Below the pieces are notes generated by a model that ran no database searches, was not told the DNA's origin, and worked only from the letters and a program-made list of their open reading frames with translations. This document shows, one piece after another, positions 11,601 through 22,963 of a stretch of 64,000 nucleotides of DNA. How positions within the stretch are numbered: position 1 is the stretch's first letter; every line of letters starts with the position of its first letter. This DNA comes from Anaeramoeba flamelloides (Eukaryota > Metamonada > Anaeramoebidae). The DNA is taken from assembly GCA_027625915.1 (NCBI GenBank), contig JANTQA010000051.1, forward strand, positions 2,728,501 to 2,792,500, read 5' to 3'. The position numbers and the translations under genes are program-made.

Positions 11601-13971
11601 TTTTTTACAAATAAAATGTTTGAGTTTAAAAAAAAATACATAGCAATTTTATGAACACTTTTTAAGTATTCACGTTTTTTAAACGACTCTATCACTAAAA
11701 TTTTCATTTTTTTAATCAAAAATAATAAAAATTCAATTTTTAGACAACAAATAATTATTTATTAATATAATAACATATATACCCACCATTTTCTATTTAT
11801 TTATCTCAATTATGATATTTTTGATAAACATTATTCTAAAATTCTTTTATTTTCATTATTCATAATAGTTGCCTGCAATATTACTTGGATGGTTTGACAG
11901 AGTTTTGTAAGTGTCTTTTCCTATTTTTTCTTAGTATTTTGATAAAAATTTATTGTCTTAACCATTATATTTTTTTTTTCAATTCTTTCTTCCTTTTTCT
12001 TTATTTTTATTTACAAATTTTATTAATTAATAGGGGTAATATTTTTTTTTTTTTTTCCTTTTAATTATTACATAAACTTTTTAATCTTTATATTTAATCC
12101 TTTTAATTTTCATTTTTTATCTGTTTCGGATCTCATTAGGTGTTTCGTCATTAAATAGTAAATTTTTTTTTTTTTTTTTTGTTAATTTTCATTAATGTTA
12201 CCAATCATAAAAATTTGTTCCAATTATAAAATAATTGAATTTTTTTTTTGTTACTTTCTTTTTCTTTATATAGAACAAAATATTATGGAAAATGGACCAT
12301 ATAAAAACAAAAAAGCAATTCTTTCACTTTCAACAGGTGGACAAAAACTTATGTACGAAAATAAGGGTGTTAATGGGGATATCTCAAAAATTTTATATCC
12401 TATAACCTTTGGAACATGTATGAAACATTCTTACTATTTCTTTTCTTTTCTTTTCTTTTTTTTGCATTTTTTTTCTTTTTTTTTTTAATTTTTCTTTTTT
12501 TTTAATTTTAAAAAAGTTAATTCGAAAAAAAAAATGTTTGGAAACTCTAAATAAACACTAAGAAAATTGTCGCTTTGTAATTTTTTTAAATTCAGACACT
12601 TACTATTTAAAAATAATATTTTCAACAATTGTAATTTTCCAAATAAATTGAGAAATTTTACACAAAACATTCCAATGAAAGGTGACCAAAAATTGTTTTT
12701 TAAATTTTATTTTTTTGGAAAATTTATTGTTTGTTCAGGTATTACTTTAATGAATATCAACTCTAATTTAAAGTTTATTATTTCTCTTATTTCTAAACAA
12801 TCTTATGTTGGTTGATTCTTAAAATAAAATTGAATTTTTCATTTTTGGCTGGCCACTTTGAGTGAAATGGAGTTTACACGATTTTATAAACTTTGTTTCA
12901 GTCAAAGTGTACCAATATTTTTTTCAAATATCCATTATTTTATATAATTGACCTTTGAAGAAAAAATAAGAAATAAGCAGAATAATATACATAAAAGAAT
13001 TGTTGATATATGTCTGAAAGAAAATTAATTAACTAATGGATTTTCAAAAAATTGAAAAACCCCAAATTCTTAGGGCTCACCATTGAGAAAAACAGCAATG
13101 TTCTTTTTGATCTTCTACTGGTATTTGAATAATAAATAGGAAACAATTTTCACTTCTTTTAACATACTTTTCTTTTAGAAATCAAGTCCCTAAACGAAGT
13201 AGGTTGGGATTTGTGGTCTCTATTTGAAAAAGGAAATGAAAATGAAGTGAAAATTTTTCACATTTATTAATCAAATATCAAGATCAAAGATTGAATAAAA
13301 TTCCAATGGAAATCAATATGATTTCTCTACAATTATTTTTACTTTATCTATAACTTTAGAATAACACAAATTTTACCAAGTGACTATGATCTTGCAATAA
13401 AAAAAAATTTTTGTAAATGAATTAGGTCTAAAAAAAAAAATCGAAAATAAAAAAACAAAAATGCACAAAATTGTGAAAAAATGATTTCAATTTTGAAAAT
13501 TTTTTCTTCTAATATACATTTAAACCCTTTAAACACATTTATTTCATCCATTACAACGTGGACCCTTTGACTGGAAAAAGATTTATAGGGATTTTTTATT
13601 TACATAACTTTTAAAAAAAATATTTATTATTTTTTAACAAAAAAAGGTTTTAAAATTTTTTAGAATATGTAAGAAATTTATTTCTAATAAAATTTATTAA
13701 TTTTTTTTTCAACATTTTAATAATAATCAAAATAGTATATTATTCTGGTTTTGAAGTTTTCACACCAAGTTTTCATTTTGGAGCAGCACATTCAGATAAA
13801 TTAGGAAAGCAATATATTGAAGCCTGGAAAGTGAGATTAATGTCTATTCTCAATAATGAAAATAAAAATATTATCGAGTTTAATAAAACAGAAAAATACG
13901 AAAATGGAATCTTAAAATCAGAAACTGACAAAATCAATTTCAATAATTTTGTAAAAGAAAAAAATAAATAA
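8153..13971 (+). CDS. NAD(P)H:quinone oxidoreductase-like flavodoxin-fold protein
   Basis: Supported exons are 8153-8179, 8311-8589, 11869-11906, 12274-12417 and 13736-13971 (stop TAA 13969-13971). Read in order they give family landmarks: MKVFIVFAH joined to PEPKSFNG (FMN phosphate-binding start of the quinone reductase/YheR family), PFWWFS joined to LPAILLGWFDRV, ENGPYKNKKA with LSLSTGGQ, then YYSGFEV. The enzyme would reduce quinones or similar acceptors with NAD(P)H using bound FMN in the cytosol. The first exon codes only nine residues; its join (AH|PEPKSF) is unambiguous. Exons 3 and 4 do not join in phase and the usual VPGFAF-like segment is missing, so a short exon or a shifted boundary between 11907 and 12273 is unresolved. 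The second intron (8590-11868) is about 3.3 kb. Expected length is about 240-250 residues. Confidence 0.88.
10336..10635 (-). other. Antisense 99-codon open frame in the long quinone-reductase intron (doubtful)
   Basis: This is an open frame with more even composition than its surroundings, including the stretch DIVLLLEDINRCSL, which superficially resembles a hydrophobic-Asp Walker B strand. No family could be recognised, no flanking exon was found, and it lies antisense within an intron. It may be a decayed insertion or chance. It is recorded because it is one of few intron segments not made of A/T runs. Confidence 0.15.
12735..12878 (-). mobile_element. End fragment of inverted-repeat family E
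   Basis: In reverse complement this reads ACTCCATTTCACTCAAAGTG, then CCAGCCAAAAATGAAAAATTC and AAGAATCAACCAACATAAGA, matching 17290-17400 and in part 56227-56350. Only the terminal part is present. It abuts the left end of a family D element head to head, so two related TIRs face outward from a short common centre. Confidence 0.55.
12884..13587. mobile_element. Inverted-repeat element, family D copy 1
   Basis: The left end is TATAAACTTTGTTTCAGTCAAAGTG and the right end, complemented, is TATAAATCTTTTTCCAGTCAAAGGG (compared piecewise). Interior landmarks (ATTTTATATAATTGACCTTT, AATTCTTAGGG, TTGAGAAAAACA) recur at 38438-38990 and, reversed, at 44395-44686. It lies within the last intron of the quinone-reductase gene. 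No coding capacity is seen. Confidence 0.6.
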
Positions 13972-15929
13972 TCAAAAAATATAATATTCTCTATTCATAC
14001 ATAACATTTTAAAGATTCCAAAGATTTTTTTTTTTATTATTACATTTTTATTTTTATTTTTTTTCAAAATATAATAAAAATTTCTATTATTATCAATATA
14101 AATTTACTACTAATTTTTTTGATTGTGTTTCAATAAAATATATAACATATGTAAATAAATATGAATTCAGGTTAATTTTTTAATTTTAATATTTTTTTTT
14201 TTTTTTATAATATCCAAATATTTTTTTTGAATGTATCAGGATATTGATAACAGAAAAAAGAAACCGCAATAAAAGTATCCTTTTATTTTATTTTTTTATT
14301 TATTTTGAAATGAGGAAATTAATTTCCTTGTACATTCATTAGATTTATATTTAAATTTTAACTTGATTAGAAAATTAAGTGTTTTTCGAATCAAAAACAA
14401 GAATTAAAAAAAATCGCCGATGTTTTTTGGAATTTAAACAAATTGAGTAAAAAATTTGATTTTAACTCTATTCTTTAGAATTCTGGAAAAGAATCGTTAA
14501 GTTTTTTTTTAATTTGAGAAATAAAAATAAAATTTCAAAAATTTTCTTTTTATTTCTTAAATTAAAAAAAAAAAAAACATTAACTTTTTTTGAGTTTTCT
14601 GTTTATTTGGAAAAACATTAGATTTTCGTTAGGTTTTTTTGAGTTTTCTATTTATTTGTGAAGTGTTCTAGGTTTTTTTTATTTTTTGAAATGAACAGAA
14701 ATTTTTAATAAATTTTGGGTTTATTTCAAAAACTAAAAAAAAAACAAAACGAAAATCGATTGATTTTCCTAATAAGCAGAAAACTCAAAAAAACCTAACG
14801 AAAAACAATAGATTTTCCCAATAAAATAGAAAACCTAGAGCACTTCACAAATAAAATAGAAAACCTCAAAAAAACCTAGAACACTTCACAAATAAACAGA
14901 AAACTCAAAAAAAGTTAATGTTTTTTTTTAATTTAATTTAAGAAATAAAAAGAAAATTTTTGAAATTTTCTTTATACTTTTTAAAATAATCAAACCTAAG
15001 TACTCTACTGCATTCGGATGTTCCTTACTGTAATCGAAGGTACGTGGACACACTTTTTATCCATCTATGTAAGTCTACACCACTTCCCGGAATGCTGAAT
15101 TTTTGTTTAGAAATTTCAATAATGAATAATACTTTTAATGTGATTACTGTTTTGAAAATAATGAAAATAAAAAATTAGTTTATTTGGTATTGTAAAAGTT
15201 CTCAATTTATCCGAATCAATAGGAAAAAAAAAACATTACCAAAAATTTTAGACAAAAATCTTTTTAATAAAATATTCTCAAGAAAAATATTATATTGATA
15301 TTATTATTTTTTTTATTATAATTTTTGAATTATATTTCTTTTTTTTTTTTTTTTTTTTTTTTTGATAAAATTTCTTTTAGTACTCCTTTCTCTCAATCAA
15401 TATAGAATCAACATTTTCTTTAACTTTATATAATTACAAGACAAATAATGAGATAATTGTGTACTTATGAATTAGATTGTAATGATCTTATGGGATATAT
15501 TATTTGTCAACATTTATTTGAATCTGGTAAATTTAAAAATTGTCATTTTCTCACCCTAAGTTTAATTAATTTTGACTTCATTTCGATTTTTCTTTCCTTA
15601 TTTCAACTATTTTATTTCAAGTTAATGATAATATTTTGTGTTTTCTCATTTGGGTTGTTCGGTATTTTTTTATAATATTATACATTAGGCAAAAATAATC
15701 CGTAATGATATTTATAAATTCCCAATATCAGTATTATCTGTGAAAAGTCTAATACTAATCATTATTCAATGGCCCAGTCAAGAAAACCACAGAATATTTT
15801 TATCAATTGGTATAATAAACTCAACCTCTCCTAATCAAATTAGGGAATAAAGCAAAAAAACAAAACTTGATTCATTTTTTTTGTTTTACTAAAGAAAGAA
15901 TAAAAATAATTATTAAAATTGAAACAATT
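13972..15929. other. Spacer with a complex foldback
   Basis: No gene is supported between the quinone-reductase stop and the transporter start. The main content is the foldback at 14510-14988. A 90-bp stretch of more mixed composition at 15001-15090 follows. The sequences flanking the foldback, CTATTCTTTAGAATTCTGG on the left and a TACTCTACTGCA...GAATTTTTG run on the right, resemble 25110-25210, where no foldback is present, suggesting that the foldback interrupted a dispersed repeat. Confidence 0.45.
14510..14988. repeat. Foldback with internal direct repeats
   Basis: The outer arms are complementary: AAAATTTTCTTTTTATTTCT on the left and AGAAATAAAAAGAAAATTTT on the right. Within the arms a unit of about 40 bp (GAGTTTTCTGTTTATTTG, GTGAAGTGTTCTAGGTTTTT) recurs two or three times per arm, in opposite orientation in the two arms. 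The centre lies near 14735-14770 (AAAATCGATTGATTTTCC). The arrangement looks like repeated local duplication within an inverted repeat. Confidence 0.7.
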
Positions 15930-16883
15930 ATGAGCTCTACTGACTCAAGTAGTCTTTCACAAAGCGATGAAGAATTAGGCTTTACCTCAAATAAAGTCCG
16001 AGAAATCCGAATTGAGCCAACTCAAATTGAATTTCCAGAATCATATAAAATGACCTTACATTCTATTCCAACAAATTGTTGTGAACCAGGACCACTTGGC
16101 TTGTTTTCTCTTGCCATTGGATGTTGTGTCCTTATTGTGGCAGACTTTGGTTGGTCAAATTCAGGTTTATTATTACGTGCTCCCTGGTTATTTTGGATCC
16201 CCGGTATTGCACAAATGATTGCTGGTATTTTTGAAATCTTTCGAAAAAACATTTTTGGATCTTTTGCATTTATTGTAAGATCGTGTTCTCCACCACAAAA
16301 CCTATTTTTTTCTCTTTTCTTCTTCTCTTCTTTTCAGAGTTTCTTCTTTTGGATTTGTGGATCCATTTTTTTTTTTTTCTTTTAATTTTTTCTTTCTTGT
16401 ACTTTTTTTTTCTTTTTTCTCCTGTTTTATTTTTCTTAAAAATCCTTTTTATGTTTTAACATAAATTCTCTCACTCTTTAATAACAAACGAAAAAGATTT
16501 ATGGATCTCTTTGGTGTGGGATTGCATGGACTTATATACAAATTTTATATGCTGGTGTTGAAGACTCGCATCTTGAGCTCCATCACTTAGGTGTAATTTG
16601 TGTTGGGTTTGAAATCTTTTCAATAATCCTTTTTATTGCCAGTTTGGGGTTAAATACAACATTCCCTATCATTTTGGGATTCATCCAAGTTGCACTTATC
16701 GCCTTAGTGTCTCATATTTTCTGGGGCACAAGCAGCGTCCCAGTAGCAGTTGGGTTGCTTGTTGTTTGTATATTTAGCTATTACACAGGCTTTGCCGTAT
16801 TTATTAATACAATTGCTGGTGGTCAAGTAATCTCAACAGGTGGTCCTCTTTTAAATTGGAAAAATTATGTTTCCAAAAACTGA
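15930..16883 (+). CDS. GPR1/FUN34/YaaH (acetate/succinate transporter) family membrane protein
   Basis: Two exons, 15930-16274 and 16497-16883, join in phase 0 (donor GTAAGA, acceptor AAAAAG) to give about 243 residues, within the usual family size. The start is the first ATG before a Ser-rich acidic N-terminus. Residues 52-58 (EPGPLGL) match the family signature NPAPLGL with Glu replacing the usual Asn. After it come about six hydrophobic segments, including GLFSLAIGCCVLIVADFGW, the segment before the splice (IAQMIAGIFEIF), YGSLWCGIAWTY after it, and GFIQVALIALVSHIFWG. Known members move acetate or succinate with protons across the plasma membrane. In a fermenting protist this could serve acetate export, but substrate and direction are inference. 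The Asn-to-Glu change at the signature is notable. Confidence 0.87.
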
Positions 16884-17281
16884 TTAACGAGTAATAAATC
16901 ATAAAAAAAAAAAAACAACAAGACTTTAAAGGGATCGATTTAGAATTTCCTTAAATTCCAGATAAAAAAAGATTGCAATTATCCAAATTAATTTTCTTCT
17001 TTGAAGTGTTTATGAAAAAACAAATATCAATTGATTAAAATAAAAAAATAACGTTTATGAGCAACACTGTTAACTTGGTCATCTTTGAGGAAAATACGAC
17101 TTATCTAAAATAAACAACTAAGATTATAATTATGTTTTCCAAATATTTTTCATTTTTATTTTAATTTTAACAGATTCAAGTGATCAACTCATCTTTGGTG
17201 ATAAAAATAATAATAATATTCTAACAAAAAAATCAAATTTTGTAAACTTTAATAAATGTGAGAAATATTTGGAAAATATTA

Positions 17282-18436
17282 TATAAACCCCATTTCACTC
17301 AAAAATGGACCAGCAAAAAATGAAAAATTCAATTTTTTTTTAAGAATCAACCAACATAAGATTATTTGAAAATAAGGGAAATAATTGCATTCAGATTAGA
17401 GTTGATATCAGAGTTCACATTTTGATCCTTTTTCAAAAATAAACTCAAATAATTCATTTTTTGATTCCATTTGATAAAATGATTCTTTTTTTTTAGTTCA
17501 ATGATACATTTCAGCTTATTTCTTGTTTAAATTTGGTTTTTCATAGAATGTCATCATTCTCAAAATTTAATAATTAATAAATATTTTTTTTTTAAATTAT
17601 TGAAATGAATTTCATGATTTTTCTCAAAAAAAATAAATATTTGAGGTTTTTGTTCTGAAAATTTTTGTTTTCGTCATCTTTTCATCAATCCTGATGTTTT
17701 TATATTTAGATCCCTGATAAGAAAAATATTATACTTTTGGAACTGGAATCAAAAGAATCTTTGATTTTTTAAATAAAGTTTTTTTAACAAATAAAAAATT
17801 CTTTTTCTGTTTTGAAACCGTGGAATCAGAATAAAATAATTTTTAATGCCTTTGAAAAATTATTTGAATGGGGACTTTAACAAGTGGAATATGTTTGATA
17901 AAAACTGATTCCATTTTAATCATTTTTAGATTATGATTCTAAATTTTAAATTTTTGTGATTCTCAAAATTCAAAAAATGGAATCTTTTGGGGAACTCTTG
18001 TTGATCTTCTCAAAAGAAATACCTATATATACTATAAATTTTCCATAAAAATAGTATGTTGAAAAATAGTTTTAGTTACTAACATTCGAACTTTCTTTGG
18101 AAGGACTTGTGCAAAATTTCTCAATTTTTTTTGAAAATTACAATTTTATAAGCAAGATTTTTTAATAGATCTGGTAGTCGTTTTTGATGAAATTAAATTT
18201 CCTCAATTTGCTTAATGTTTAATTTTGATTATCAAACAATTTTTTTTTGAAATTAACTTTATAAAATATATAGAAAAAGAAGGTAAAAAAAAATTGAAAA
18301 AAAAATTTTATCTAAAAATAGAAAAATTGATCTGATCTAAAAATTTACTGTTTATTTTGAGAAGAATATTGGATAAAATAAATAGAATTTTTTCTATTTA
18401 TCCAATAAAAGGGGGGGGGTTGAAAATGGTTAACTA
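17282..18436. mobile_element. Inverted-repeat element, family E long copy
   Basis: The left end TATAAACCCCATTTCACTC is followed by CCAGCAAAAAATGAAAAATTC; the right end, complemented, is GTTAACCATTTTCAACCCCC. The first 200 bp match 56227-56350 and, reversed, 12735-12878; the last 330 bp (GACTTGTGCAAAATTTCTC, GATCTGATCTAAAAATTTA) match 56410-56800. The middle (about 17480-18090) is missing from the 56-kb copy, so that copy is an internally deleted derivative. No transposase is visible in the middle. Confidence 0.55.
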
Positions 18437-20297
18437 TGACGAAATAAAATTTACTTATCTCAATTATTTCATATAAACAAAAGTTTTATTGTAACAGTAT
18501 CCCAGTGTTCTAAATATCTTTATTATGATGGATTAATTTTGTTTTTATGAATGATAAACTAAACAAAAGTCTTGATAAACATTTGAATGATTTCAGAATC
18601 TCATTATTTTTTAATCAATCTTGAGAGAGGTTGGGATAACGTATATTATTAACACTTTTTTATTTTTTTACTAGAATTTATTTTTTTTTATTTATCTAAG
18701 ATGTTATTAGAATCAATTTATTTTCAAAGTAAATTCAATTTTATAATAAAACTTTTTCTTTTAAACTATTTCGGAAAAATAATCAAATTTATTTTTAAAT
18801 ATATTTATTAAACTTGATCTTGATATAACAATTTAAATATTGAAAAAAATTATTCATCTATTATTGATTATTAAGATAATCAAATTGAATTGTTTGTATG
18901 TTATTGATTTGATTATGGATATGAATGTTCATTATCTCAATTATATATGATGTTTTTTCAAGGGGTGAAAATTGGTATTAAGAATTTTCTTTTTGATCAC
19001 AAAAAAATTTTTACAAAGTGATATATTTTTGCTAAAATTTTGCTTTAGAATGAGAAATTTATAACTTTATTTTATTTTTAAAATAATTTTTTTGATGTTG
19101 ACATATTTTAAATTTAATTTTTCAATCTGATTATACATTATTTTCACCAAATAAAAGGGCCATTTTTTTTTTATTTTTTTTTTTTTTCAATCTTTAGGTA
19201 TTATTTTGAGAATTAATATTTCGAAAGACTTAAAAATATTTGCAAATTTGATTTTTTGAATATTTTTTCATAATTAATTATTGTTTTTTAACTAATATAA
19301 AACTTGTAAAAAACAGAATATTTTCTTTGGAATATAAAAGAATTTTCCTAATTTTATTGAAAAATCTTAGTGTAAATCGAAAATTATTTTTTTTGTATGT
19401 TAAATTTTTTTTTTCGGAAAATTCAAGAAATTTAACCTATTATAACTATTTTATCAATAACCAATAAGAATATCAAATTTAAATATTCTAAATAAGGGGG
19501 TTTAAATTAAAAGGTGTTTCATATATGGTTTTGATTCCGGGTAAAATATAAAGCAAAACTTCATATATTTAACAAATGTAAATAAAGATAATTCATAAAA
19601 TGATAATAAAGAAAATTATTTTTTTTTACAAATATCCTAAATAAGATCTTTTCGAAGCTCAAATGGGATATTATTTAATTTGATTAGATTAATTTGTTTT
19701 TTTTTTTTTGATTCTTTATTAAAATCCTTGTTTTTCCCTATGTAATTCATAACTCTTAAAATATTTTTTCATTAATTGTTCTTTTTTTGAAATATAAAAT
19801 AAAAAACTCTGGTATTGATAGTTTCATTCTAAATAAATAGCCATTTTTATTTAATTATTTAATACTTGGAGGGGGTAATCTCATCTTCTTTTATATTTCC
19901 AATCGTATATTTTTTTTCAATTTTAAACAAATTGTTCTCTTTCAGTAAAAGATCAATTTATTTTTATTTTCTTGAATTTGTGGTTTTTTTATAATCCTCT
20001 ATATTTGATGAAGTAAGGATTTGGTAATATTTTAATAAAAATCAATCATTTGAAACAATGAAAAAAAAATAATAAAAAATCTTCGAGATCTCAAAAAGAC
20101 GGGGAAAAGTGACACTTTGAAACCAATACTGTTTGGATTCAAGATAATAGCTAACAAACATTTAAATTGAGAATTCTTTTTTTTTTTCTCTGTCTGTTTT
20201 TCGAAAAATATTTTGTTTTTATAACAGAGTATTTGTGATCGATCTTAGATCATTTTGCTATTTCCTTTTAATTTGTATTCGTCTTATAGATAAATTA

Positions 20298-20851
20298 AAC
20301 TATTTTTCATAAATTTTGACTCACTTTATAATGTTAATGTGAGTTGTTTTGAGGGTTTATTCCAGTACTCTTATCAAAAAAATATTTTCAAATTTTTGGA
20401 TCAGAATCATTTTTTCAAATTTTTGCAAATTTTGTTTTGTTTTTCAAATTTTTGTTTTTCTTTTGTTTTTCTTTTTTTTTTTTTTTTTAAAAAAAGATCA
20501 TGTGGAAAAAAAGGTCTTCGAAAAGACAAATAATCACTAAGAAAATTCTATGTTATGTATTTTAAAATGAATTTAATTATTCATAAAAAATGTTGTTGTT
20601 CAACTTTTTTTCAGTGAAAGTTCAGTAATAAAAAATACGTAATGCTAATTTCAAAAATTGTGACTCACTTTTTTTTAGTTTTTGGTTTTATTTTTTTTTA
20701 ATTTTTAATATATCAGGTTTTTATAGATTTAGAATGACTTAAAAGTGAATTATAAATCATATTTAGTTATTAATTGTTCTTGAATACTAAAGGATAATTT
20801 TTTATCTTCAATTTATTATTTCAGGTGAGTCACAATTTTTGAAAGAGAGTT
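20298..20851. mobile_element. TA-flanked inverted-repeat element, family A copy 1
   Basis: The element is 554 bp, flanked by TA (20296-20297 and 20852-20853). The left end is AACTATTTTTCATAAATTTT then GACTCAC; the right end, complemented, is AACTCTCTTTCAAAAATTGT then GACTCAC, a TIR of about 27 bp. A second internal copy of the GTGACTCAC motif lies at about 20658. T-runs give short spurious open frames. TA duplication with no transposase points to a Tc1/mariner-type MITE. Confidence 0.75.
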
Positions 20852-21249
20852 TACATTTTTTTTTATTTGATAATGATAATAATTTTTCAGTCTGGTTACT
20901 TTGCCATAAAGATTAAAAATCCCTGAAAATTTAAAAAAGTTTTTATCTTTTGTCAGTTGTAGACCACTTGTTAATAGGGTTCTTGCTTTATTGATCATAC
21001 ACTGCATATTAATTCTAGGAGTGGTTTAAAAAGACTATTTTTGAAGTTATATTTTTTTTTTGGGAAATCCGGATACGAAGAGTCTGATACAAATTGGTTG
21101 TATTTATTTTAAAAAATATGATTGTTAATTTGTTGTTATCAATAGAAAATTTTATTTTAATTTTTTGTTTTATTTAGAGCTTTTAAATATATTTATATAT
21201 ATATCAGTATTTTTGAGGTAATTAAGAAAATAGTAATAAGTATTTCAAT

Positions 21250-21700
21250 TGACAACCCAAAAATCAAAATTTATTCTTAAACACCCACCACCCTATATAT
21301 TAGTCTTACACTCTTCAATTTGGATTTCGGAAAAAAAAAAATAAATTACCAAAAATTGCCTTTTTTTGAACCACTATTAAAACCCATACCGAGCACAAGA
21401 TCGATCAGCTAAGAACCAAATTAACAAATCACTACACCCTACACACCATAGTCTTTTTTTTAGATTTCATGGATTGTAACCCTTAAAGGAAAATATCCTA
21501 TTTAAAAAAAAAAAATAAAACCGTTCAGTTTACATAAACTCTCCGTCGAGGAAATTCTAAAAACCAAGACAGCGGTCATCGACCTATAATAGGAAGTTCA
21601 AGAACTGTTCTATTATAGTATTTCTCACGCTCACGAGTTCATGTATTGAATCGTCATCGCGGTTTTCGTGTAAATGTATTTGTGGGTGGAACTGATTTGA
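21250..21700. other. Island of more mixed base composition with a short hairpin
   Basis: Unlike the surrounding A/T runs, this stretch has frequent C and G. It holds a perfect 9-bp inverted pair, CTATAATAG (21584-21592) and CTATTATAG (21610-21618), enclosing an inner GTTC/GAAC pair. The forward frame near 21540-21700 reads open in two parts (ending FVGGTDLKEL before TAG), but no family is certain. It could be a non-coding RNA, a decayed coding fragment, or old inserted DNA. No tRNA or spliceosomal RNA signature was found. Confidence 0.3.
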
Positions 21701-22963
21701 AAGAACTATAGAATAGATCCCTATTGATAATGAAATTACGTAATGAAAAGAAATGACGAAAATTTAGAAAACTGAAAAATAGACAAAATTGAAAATAGTT
21801 TGTTGAAACTTACTTTGAAGCATTTTCGCACCTTAATACAGTAAAAAGAGAGAACAGACTTTCATGGCTATCTTTTAATTGTCTTTAAAGTTAATTTATC
21901 TACATTACTTTTTCTTGAAGGATAAGCAAATTTCAACAGTAATTCCACAATCATGTTTTTGTTTATTTGATTGTTATTTAAAGCAATAAATTTTTTCAAA
22001 AGAGGATATTACTTTTCCGAAGGTAGTCTTGGTAAAAATCAAACCAAAGGGCTCTTTTCTTGATTCGTCGAAATAGTCACTCACTTCGAAAGTTATTCTG
22101 TTGTTCTCTTTGATTTGCAATGTACAGACAATATGAAATGTTTTTATCAAATCTCTGAAACATATGCTTTTATATTAAATTGATTGATCCTACAGTTGCT
22201 GGTCAACCATCACAGTTTATGTAGTGGTTTGAGAAATAATTATGTCTAATTAGAAAAATTTGTTGTACTGAGATTTAAATAATAAATTCCAAAACAATTT
22301 TCCATTCATTTTTCCAATTTTTCTTTTTACTGCACACCTTCAGCAAAAAGAGTTTTCAAAACAATGAAAAGTTCTTTGTTGTTTCTGTTGATTATTCTTG
22401 TTAGAAATTTTTTGAAATTTGTAAATATAAGGTAAACTAATAAAATAATGAAACACATTACTGAATACTTGAAAAAAAGACAATCAAGTACAATTTTCGC
22501 TCCTTTAAATTTCAAAAACCAGAAAAAAAAGAGTCGCAAATTCACACCCTTTTTGTAATTGTGTGATCTACTTTTGTGTTCAAGCAATTTAAATCTTTTT
22601 TCAAAAGCGAGAAAAAAAAATGTTAAAATAGTAAGGTGACCTAAAAACTTGAAATTATGACTTTAAATAACTCAGTATATTAACCACGAGAAACCATTCA
22701 GTCTTTAGTTACTTTTTGATTTCACAGTTTTTTTAAAGTTCACACTTTAATTTAGAAATAATCCACGTATTGGTAAATAAATAATATTCACACCAAAAAA
22801 CCAGTCAGAGTTAAAAAAAATATCATTCCTATCCTGTTTAAAAATAATTGCATCTCAAATTAACAAAGAAGAAACGATTCATCAAAAACCAGATTATATT
22901 CATTTTTTTTTTTCATTATTGATACCATAATAATTGTCTGCTGTGGGTTATTATTCATCAAAA

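Larger units (their letters stand above)
16884..22963. other. 6-kb spacer rich in MITE-like elements
   Basis: No gene is supported. Contents: a family E element (about 17282-18436), a family A element (20298-20851), and a less AT-biased island at about 21250-21700. Between 18440 and 20297 there is plain AT-rich sequence with T-runs, in which nothing was recognised. From 21700 to 22963, upstream of the prenyltransferase gene, no conserved element was recognised either. Confidence 0.5.
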
